A stretch of 11,057 nt of DNA from contig DASUGM010000083.1 of assembly GCA_036274055.1 (NCBI GenBank), forward strand, positions 1-11,057, in the 5' to 3' direction. This DNA is from DASUGM01 sp036274055 (GTDB lineage: Bacteria; Acidobacteriota; Vicinamibacteria; Vicinamibacterales; SCN-69-37). Below the pieces are notes generated by a model that made no database searches, had not been told where the DNA came from, and saw nothing but the letters and a program-made list of their open reading frames with translations. Made by a program: the position numbers and the translations under genes. Positions 6,094 through 11,057 of this stretch are shown here, piece by piece. The number at the start of each line of letters is the position of its first letter. Position 1 is the stretch's first letter.

Positions 6094-6979
6094 GCCCGAA
6101 GCCTCGCGTCGCATGTCGATCGAGCGCCGGAGTGAGCAGCAACCCTTCAACGCCCTGACGTTCGAGCAGGCGGAGGCCGTCTTTCGGGCCGAGCACGAAC
6201 GCGGCGGTGGCCAACGCGTCGGCGACCATCGCCGTCGGCGCAATTACCGTGGCGCTGGCCAGCGTCGCCGCCGGCTCGCGAGTGACCGGATCGATTAGAT
6301 GATGTCCGTTCGCGGTGGCCCGCTCGTAGTCGCCCGACGTGCACACGGCGCAATCCATCGCCGTCACCGTCTCGATCCACTCGCCGTCGCGGCGCGGGTG
6401 GCGGATGCCGATCGACCACGTCTTGCCCCGGGCATTGCAGCCGCCGGCGTAGAGATCGCCGCCGGCGTCGATCATGAAGTCCCGCAGCGGCGCCAGTTCG
6501 CGCGCCGCCATGTCAATCGCCAGGCCCTTGGCGACTGCGCCCAGGTCGAGCACGAGCGGCGCGTGCAGGGTGATCGTACGCGCCTCGCCGTCGATCTCGA
6601 CGTCGCGATAGCTGACCGCCGGCACATCGGCGACGCCGCTGCGCGCCCGCTCGCCGCTCCGATACTCCCGATCGAAGCCGAGCACTTCCATCGCCACGCC
6701 GATCGTCGGGTCGAACGCGCCGCCGCTCTCGTGCGCGACCGCCACTGCGAACCGCACCGCTTCGAAGAGGATCGGCCCGACCGAGACGGCAGTGCCGGGC
6801 GCGGCGCTGAGCTGTCGCAATTCGCTCGCCGGATCGAACCGGCTGCAGGCGCGCTCGACGGTCTCGAACCACCCGAGTGCTCGCGTCATCCGCGCGTCGC
6901 AATCGGCATCGTCGTCAATCGCGGCGACGACGTCGACGGTGACGATCGTCCCCATCTGAACGACGGAGCGGCGCGGCAC
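6086..6979 (-). CDS. apbE: FAD:protein FMN transferase, ApbE family
   Basis: A 297-residue flavin transferase that uses FAD and Mg2+ to attach FMN to a threonine of target proteins through a phosphoester bond. Family motifs appear in order: MGTIVTVDV (9-17), CSRFDPASELRQLS (about 45-58), AHESGGAFDPTIG, VLDLGAVAKGLAID, DFMIDAGGDLYAGG, the CTSGDYER segment, GHHLIDPVTREP (catalytic and metal-binding His/Asp region) and TAMVADALATAAFVLG (metal/FAD-binding Asp). The core is complete. It has no signal peptide or lipobox, unlike many Gram-negative ApbE proteins. The GTG at 6979 is preceded in the same frame by CCG and the TAG stop of the FMN-binding gene, so the frame cannot extend upstream without reading through that stop. 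Its obvious substrate is the neighbouring FMN-binding protein. It overlaps the RnfD-like gene by 8 nt. A weak ribosome binding site suggests translational coupling. Confidence 0.93.
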   Translation of the reverse strand: MPRRSVVQMGTIVTVDVVAAIDDDADCDARMTRALGWFETVERACSRFDPASELRQLSAAPGTAVSVGPILFEAVRFAVAVAHESGGAFDPTIGVAMEVLGFDREYRSGERARSGVADVPAVSYRDVEIDGEARTITLHAPLVLDLGAVAKGLAIDMAARELAPLRDFMIDAGGDLYAGGCNARGKTWSIGIRHPRRDGEWIETVTAMDCAVCTSGDYERATANGHHLIDPVTREPAATLASATVIAPTAMVADALATAAFVLGPKDGLRLLERQGVEGLLLTPALDRHATRGFGRV

Positions 6980-6982
6980 CGG

Positions 6983-7741
6983 CTACTTCGCTTTGCCGAG
7001 CGCCTCGACGACGGCGTAGTAGAAGGCGTTGGTGCTCTGGGTTGCGCCCGACACGTAGTCGACTTCTGGGCTTTGCCGCTCGGCGACTTGCGGCGGCAGC
7101 CTGCTGATCACCGAGCAGGAATAGCGGGTGAGGCACTGCGCGATCGTCGCGGACGCGATCCGGCCGTTTTCGACGACGACCGCGGCCTGAATGTCGCCGT
7201 GCCGTGACGTCCCCCAGCCGTAGTACGTGCCGTCCTTGTATTTCGGCGCGGCGGTCGCGGGCGGAATTTCGACGGACCTAGTTGTCGTCGTTGCCGCCGG
7301 CAGCGTTGTCGTCGCGTTCGTCGCCGGTGCCATCGCGGCGACGGGCGCAGGGCCATTGGACCGGGGGGTGGGGGGTCCAATGGCCCCAGGGCCGGCCGGC
7401 GAGGCACCGTTCGAGGCGCTCGTTCCGGTAACCGGCGTCGTCTGCTGCCGGCGCCCGGCACGCGTTTGCCGTGGTGCCGTCCGTGGCGCCGGACGAGCCG
7501 CGGGCGGTTTGGGCGGAGTTGCCGGGACCGGAACCGGGGCCGAGTCCGACGCCGACGGCGCCGATGGCCGGCGGACCGCCGCGCTGTCGAATCGTTCAGC
7601 CGCGGCGCGGGTGCGCAGGTATCCGGCCGCGTAAATCGTCAGGACGGCCGCGGATCCGAGCGCGACAAGATCGTTGCGGAGTCGCGGCGACTGGCCGTGT
7701 CGTTCCTTGCCGGTGCGACGCGAGAAGAAGGGGAGCCTCAC
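6983..7741 (-). CDS. Membrane-anchored FMN-binding domain protein, predicted flavinylation substrate
   Basis: A 252-residue protein. It has a basic cytoplasmic N-terminus, one TM at about 24-41 (DLVALGSAAVLTIYAAGYL), a long Pro/Ala/Thr-rich linker at about 55-165 and a C-terminal FMN_bind domain at about 167-250 (starting YKDGTYYGWGTSRHGDIQ). The sequence D228-Y-V-S-G-A-T234 matches the flavinylation consensus seen in RnfG and NqrC, making T234 the likely covalent FMN acceptor. C203 and C209 (AQCLTRYSCS) form a Cys-x5-Cys pair near the flavin domain and could form a disulfide or relay electrons. The linker would let the flavin domain reach out from the membrane. It is the first gene of the flavin cluster, three bases before apbE. 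The start is GTG with no Shine-Dalgarno but with a TATAAT box 14 nt upstream, so the leader must be very short. The linker contains the palindrome at 7350-7386. Confidence 0.88.
   Translation of the reverse strand: MRLPFFSRRTGKERHGQSPRLRNDLVALGSAAVLTIYAAGYLRTRAAAERFDSAAVRRPSAPSASDSAPVPVPATPPKPPAARPAPRTAPRQTRAGRRQQTTPVTGTSASNGASPAGPGAIGPPTPRSNGPAPVAAMAPATNATTTLPAATTTTRSVEIPPATAAPKYKDGTYYGWGTSRHGDIQAAVVVENGRIASATIAQCLTRYSCSVISRLPPQVAERQSPEVDYVSGATQSTNAFYYAVVEALGKAK
7350..7386. repeat. 13-bp perfect inverted repeat with G-rich loop inside the linker of the FMN-binding gene
   Basis: Arms 7350-7362 (GGGCCATTGGACC) and 7374-7386 (GGTCCAATGGCCC) are exact reverse complements around an 11-nt loop GGGGGGTGGGG (plus strand). 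On the coding minus strand it reads GAIGPPTPRSNGP, within the Pro-rich linker. It shares GTCCAATGG with the hairpin at 2637-2660, so it may be a dispersed palindrome that inserted without breaking the frame. Confidence 0.85.
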
Positions 7742-7755
7742 GGTGGCGCATCGTG

Positions 7756-7784
7756 ATTATACCGAGAGGCCGATCCGCGAAAGA
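7756..7784 (-). promoter_or_regulatory. Putative promoter of the flavin cluster (near-leaderless)
   Basis: On the minus strand a perfect TATAAT lies at 7761-7756, just 14 nt before the GTG at 7741. A weak -35-like TCTTTC at 7784-7779 is 17 bp upstream. Transcription would start close to 7749, leaving a leader of about 8 nt, which fits the absence of a ribosome binding site. The -10 match is clear; the -35 is poor. Confidence 0.45.
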
Positions 7785-7928
7785 TTCCAGCCGCTCCGCG
7801 GATTCGTCCTCGCCGGTCGGCCTGCCGGGCACAGGCACCGCGCGCTCCCGGCTCCTGGCGGGAAGCTCCGATTCGGCACGGCCGTTGCTCTCACCACGAG
7901 CGAAGCAGCTGGATCGGTGAGGGCACAA

Positions 7929-8576
7929 ATGACCAGGAAAGTCTTGCTCGCCAGCGGGATCGCGGCGCCGCTCCTCTACGCGGTCGCCGACCTCGTCGCC
8001 GGCATGCAGTCGAGCGGGTATAGCTTCCGGGACCAGACGATCAGTGAATTGGGCGCGATCGGCGCGCCTTCCCGATTGATCTTCAGCGTGCTGCTCACTG
8101 CTGTCTACGCGCTGATGACCGCATTCGGCGTGGGCGTGTGGAAGGCCGCCGGCACCAATAGCCGTTTGGAGGCCGTCGGAGCACTCCTTGTTGGACTCGG
8201 TCTGCTGGCGCTGACGGCGGGTCCGTTTGCGGCGATGCGGCCGCGCGGCGCTCCGCAGGGGTTCGCGGGAATGCTGCACCTGCTCGAGGGCATGGTGGCC
8301 ATGCTCCTCGTCTTTTCGGCGATGGCCATCGCCGCCACCGCGTTTGGCTGGCGCTTTGGCGTCTACACGGTGACGACGATCGCGCTCGCGCTGGTGCTCG
8401 ACGGCTGGGCCGCATCGGAGGCGCCGGCCATCGCGCGCGGTCTGGCGACGCCCTGGGTCGGGGTCAAAGAGCGCGTCTTCTGGTACGGGTATCAGTCCTG
8501 GTTCATCGTGCTGGCGCTCGTGCTCTTACGCCGTGCGCCGAAACTTACGTCCCGTGGCGGCGTCGCGATGCGGTAG
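7929..8576 (+). CDS. DUF998-type six-helix membrane protein
   Basis: A 215-residue integral membrane protein with about six TM segments (roughly 5-25, 48-70, 80-100, 115-138, 143-160 and 183-201). The segment YSFRDQTISELGAIGAPSR (31-49) after TM1 is the most recognisable DUF998 feature. The GVKERVFWYGYQSWF stretch before the last helix is also typical. Length and topology match the family, whose function is not established. The ATG at 7929 was chosen over the longer upstream frame because it begins at the first TM segment and has GAGGG 6 nt before it; the upstream extension is not membrane-like. It is divergent from the flavin cluster across 187 bp, and its stop is 9 bp from the convergent ADOP stop, with no visible terminator. 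Confidence 0.8.
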   Translation: MTRKVLLASGIAAPLLYAVADLVAGMQSSGYSFRDQTISELGAIGAPSRLIFSVLLTAVYALMTAFGVGVWKAAGTNSRLEAVGALLVGLGLLALTAGPFAAMRPRGAPQGFAGMLHLLEGMVAMLLVFSAMAIAATAFGWRFGVYTVTTIALALVLDGWAASEAPAIARGLATPWVGVKERVFWYGYQSWFIVLALVLLRRAPKLTSRGGVAMR

Positions 8577-8585
8577 CCGCAACAC

Positions 8586-11003
8586 CTACTGGCCGCGCCA
8601 GCACTGCGACAGCGGCACGCGTGCCAGGCCGAGCGACTGAATCGCGTTGACCGTCAACGCGAGGAGCAGGGTGCCGGCCCCGGCGACGACGACTGTCGAT
8701 AGATCCGTGGCCGCCGGCTGAAACAGCAGAACGCTCAGGCTCCGCCCGGCCGCGAGAAATCCAGCAGCGCCGATGCCGACGCCGATCAGCACCGGCCACG
8801 ATGACTCGCGCAGCACGGTGGCAACGACGCGCCACCGCGGCGCGCCGAGCGCCAGCCGCAGGCTCGCTTCGAGCGATCGGGCGCTGACCGCCGCCGCGGC
8901 GACGGCGTAGACGCCGACGACCGCGAGCGCGAGTCCGGCGATGCCGAACAGCGTCACCAGCCACGTGCGGAAGCGTTCCGGGCTCGCGCCCTCGGCGAAG
9001 ATCTCTTCCATGGTCGCGACCCGGTCGATCGGCTGATTCCGATCGACATCCCAGATCGCCCGCCGGACGGTGTCGGCCAGACCCGCGGGCGCCATCGCGG
9101 TACGGACGACCAGGCTGACGCGGGCCGTCGGCGTGTTGAACTGCAGGTACGGCACATATAAGAAAGGACCGGGCTCGGTGGCGAGGCCGTAGTCGCGGAC
9201 GTCGCCGGCGACGCCGACGATCGTCATCCATTGAACCGTTGCGCCCGAGCGACGGATGCGATGGCCAATCGCATTGCCGTCCGGAAAGTACTTCCGCGCC
9301 AGCGCCCGGCTCACCATGCAGACGGCGGGCGCTTGCATCTGATCGCGCGTGTCGATCGCCCGGCCCTCGACGACCGGCACCGACAGCGCGTCGAAGTACC
9401 CCGGCGTGATGTGCCGGATGTGCAGCCGTTCGGGTTGGTCCGCCGTCACGCCTTCGATGAACGCCATCGTCGACATGCTCTGGTTCGGCAGGAACGTGGA
9501 CTGCGTCGTGCCTGCGGCGATGACACCGGGCACCTGCCCGACGCGCTCGAGCATCCGCTGGACGAAGCTCGCGCGCGCCGGCGCGTCGGGATAGAGCGTC
9601 ACCGGCAGCAGCATCTGCATCGTGAGAACGTTCGCGGACGTGAACCCTGCCGGAGCGCGCAGCAACTGCCGCAGGCTGGCGACGAACGTTCCGGAGGCGG
9701 AGAGCAGCATGACCGCGAGCGCGATTTGCACGGCGACGAGCGCCGCGCGCACCCGCCGCTCGCCCCGGCCGCCGCTGACCCGCACGCCCGAGAGCTGCAG
9801 GCCCCCCCGGCGCGCGGATTGCCGGAGCCGCATCGCCGGCACAACCGTGCAGATTGCCGCGGTCGTGCCGATCACGGCGAAGGCCAGCACCACCACCCGC
9901 CAGTCGAGGCCGAGCGTGACGACGCCGAGACCGGCGCCGTTGTAGAGGTCGGTCAGCAACGGCAGTGCGAAGCCGATCGCGATGACGCCGATCAGGCCGC
10001 CGAAGAGGGCCAGCATCGCGGTTTCAATCAGGAGCAATCGCGTCATCTGCCAGCCGCTCGCGCCGAGCAGCGCGCGCACCGCCAGCTCGCGCTGCCGCCG
10101 CGCGAGGTGTCCCAGCGTGAGATTCGCGACGTTGGCGCACGCCAGCGCGAGCAGGCCGATGACGGCGACCGCCAGCATCCAGAGCGCCGGCGCGCGCTGG
10201 CCGAAGAGACGCTCGCGCAGCAGCGTCACGCGCGGCTGCGCGCGGCTGTGACTGACCGGAAACTCGCGGGCGAGGTCGGCGTTGATCGCGGCCAGCGCCG
10301 TCTGCGCCTGCATCGGCGCGATGCCGTCGCGCAGTCTGCCGATCGCGAACATGAAGCGATTGTTCTGACGCGCCGGGTCGATGACCGGACGAAGTGGCGT
10401 CCACGCGTCGGACCGATCGAAGAGCAGACGGAAATCAGCGGGCATGACGCCGATGACCGTGAAGGACGCGCCGCCAAGGACGATGGCGCGGCCGAGGACG
10501 GCGGGATCGGCGTTGAACCGCTGGCGCCAGAGGCCGTGGGACAGGACGACAAGCGCGGCGCCGCTCTGTTCCTCTTCGGCGCTGAACAGACGTCCCAACG
10601 CCGGTGACACTCCAAGCGACGGAAACAGCCCGCTGGTCATCGCGCCCGTGGTCAGAACGATCGGCTCACCCTGACCGGTCAGCGCAAGCACGCGTGACTC
10701 GACGCCGTCGATCGACGCGAAGACGTCGGTGGCGGCGCGCCATCGCAGCAGCTCGATCTGCGACGCCGGAAACGGCTGCTCGGGGCCGTTCGGATCGACC
10801 TGCGCGGACACGAGCCCGACCAGGCGGTCGGGCTGAGCGAATGGCAGCGGACGCAGCAGCGTGGCGTCAATGACGCTGAACACGGCCGTGGTCGCGCCGA
10901 TGCCGAGCGCCAGCGTCACCGTCGCCGCGAGCGCGTAGAGCTTGCTCGACGCCAGCATGCGCAGCGCAAATCGAATTTCGTTGAGAGGCACGGCGCGCTT
11001 CAT
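8586..11003 (-). CDS. ADOP-family (MacB/FtsX-like) permease, complete
   Basis: An 805-residue inner-membrane permease. MKRAVPLNEIRFALRMLASS precedes TM1 (about 22-46, LALGIGATTAVFSVIDATLL) and RPLPFAQPDR. A periplasmic core domain spans about 52-268. FtsX unit 1 has TM2 at about 272-297 (MLAVAVIGLLALACANVANL), the cytoplasmic segment ARRQRELAVRALLGASGWQMTR, and two more TMs. The second half has RVRAALVAVQIALAVMLLSASG, a second periplasmic domain (with ITPGYFDALSVPVVEGR and WMTIVGVAGDVRDYGL) and a final FtsX unit starting at FRTWLVTLFGIAGLALAVVGVYA. Like the gene at 2724 it lacks the prefix domain, and it has no repeat insertion. Its ATG overlaps the stop of the upstream gene (ATGA) and has GGAG 7 nt before it, so the two are translationally coupled. 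The upstream gene could be its ATPase or regulator, but too little of it is visible to tell. Confidence 0.92.
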   Translation of the reverse strand: MKRAVPLNEIRFALRMLASSKLYALAATVTLALGIGATTAVFSVIDATLLRPLPFAQPDRLVGLVSAQVDPNGPEQPFPASQIELLRWRAATDVFASIDGVESRVLALTGQGEPIVLTTGAMTSGLFPSLGVSPALGRLFSAEEEQSGAALVVLSHGLWRQRFNADPAVLGRAIVLGGASFTVIGVMPADFRLLFDRSDAWTPLRPVIDPARQNNRFMFAIGRLRDGIAPMQAQTALAAINADLAREFPVSHSRAQPRVTLLRERLFGQRAPALWMLAVAVIGLLALACANVANLTLGHLARRQRELAVRALLGASGWQMTRLLLIETAMLALFGGLIGVIAIGFALPLLTDLYNGAGLGVVTLGLDWRVVVLAFAVIGTTAAICTVVPAMRLRQSARRGGLQLSGVRVSGGRGERRVRAALVAVQIALAVMLLSASGTFVASLRQLLRAPAGFTSANVLTMQMLLPVTLYPDAPARASFVQRMLERVGQVPGVIAAGTTQSTFLPNQSMSTMAFIEGVTADQPERLHIRHITPGYFDALSVPVVEGRAIDTRDQMQAPAVCMVSRALARKYFPDGNAIGHRIRRSGATVQWMTIVGVAGDVRDYGLATEPGPFLYVPYLQFNTPTARVSLVVRTAMAPAGLADTVRRAIWDVDRNQPIDRVATMEEIFAEGASPERFRTWLVTLFGIAGLALAVVGVYAVAAAAVSARSLEASLRLALGAPRWRVVATVLRESSWPVLIGVGIGAAGFLAAGRSLSVLLFQPAATDLSTVVVAGAGTLLLALTVNAIQSLGLARVPLSQCWRGQ

Positions 11004-11057
11004 CGTCGTGCTCCGTTCTTGAAGTGCCGGTACAGCGACTCGAAAACGATCGCGCCC
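11000..11057 (-). CDS. C-terminal end of an unidentified gene upstream of the third ADOP
   Basis: The last 18 codons and TGA of a gene entering from the right edge, ending GAIVFESLYRHFKNGARR. The reading frame is inferred from the ATGA stop/start overlap with the ADOP gene, from the ribosome binding site of that gene lying inside this end, and from the plausible amphipathic helix it encodes. The product cannot be identified from so short a piece. A PadR-like regulator or an ABC ATPase would be expected at this place, but nothing here proves either. Confidence 0.5.
   Translation of the reverse strand, partial: GAIVFESLYRHFKNGARR

Noticed and set aside
5146..6135. A 329-codon plus-strand frame over the RnfD-like gene
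   Set aside because: It reads through the hairpin and the antisense of a clear multi-TM protein; its product is low-complexity and charged.
7596..8279. A 227-codon minus-strand frame across the flavin-cluster promoter and DUF998 gene
   Set aside because: It is Arg/Gln/Glu-rich, antisense to a clear membrane protein, and overlaps the first gene of the flavin cluster out of frame.
9231..10607. A 458-codon open frame antisense to the third ADOP gene
   Set aside because: Composition is Arg/His/Asp/Gln-rich with no recognisable fold, and it lies wholly within a well-supported permease gene.

Overview
This is a GC-rich, densely coding window. The best clue to its origin is three ADOP-type permeases (Acidobacterial Duplicated Orphan Permease, MacB/FtsX-like), one of them directly behind a PadR regulator. 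That combination, with short secreted Ala/Pro-rich proteins and abundant small palindromes, points to Acidobacteriota, probably Vicinamibacteria (subdivision 6). This assignment rests on recognised family signatures, not on a database search.

Layout. (1) Bases 1-910, minus strand: a PadR-family regulator followed 8 nt later by the 5' part of an ADOP permease that runs off the left edge. (2) Bases 911-1148: a divergent intergenic region with a degenerate 7-bp repeat array, a 15-bp palindrome that could be the PadR operator, and a plausible promoter for the rightward gene. (3) Bases 1149-2484: an exported thioredoxin-like protein (plus strand), convergent with a small secreted OB-fold-like protein (minus strand). 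(4) Bases 2485-5213: a divergent intergenic region with a hairpin, then a second, complete ADOP permease without the N-terminal prefix domain but with a collagen-like PGQ repeat. (5) Bases 5214-7741: a minus-strand cluster read right to left as membrane-anchored FMN-binding protein, ApbE flavin transferase and RnfD-like membrane protein. It ends inside a perfect 31-bp-stem hairpin. (6) Bases 7929-8576: a DUF998-type membrane protein, plus strand. (7) Bases 8586-11057, minus strand: a third ADOP permease, translationally coupled (ATGA overlap) to an upstream gene of which only 18 C-terminal codons lie in the window.

How the genes work together. The clearest functional unit is the flavin cluster. 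ApbE is expected to attach FMN covalently to the DYVSGAT threonine of the FMN-binding protein, and the RnfD-like integral membrane protein is the likely electron partner. This looks like a minimal extracytosolic flavin-based electron-transfer module. Two details stand out: the RnfD-like protein lacks the loop that normally carries its own covalent FMN, and ApbE has no export signal but lies in frame with the preceding ORF, separated from it by TAG plus one codon. The ADOP genes are probably unlinked to their ATPases, as is usual for this family. The PadR protein is the likely local repressor of the leftmost ADOP.
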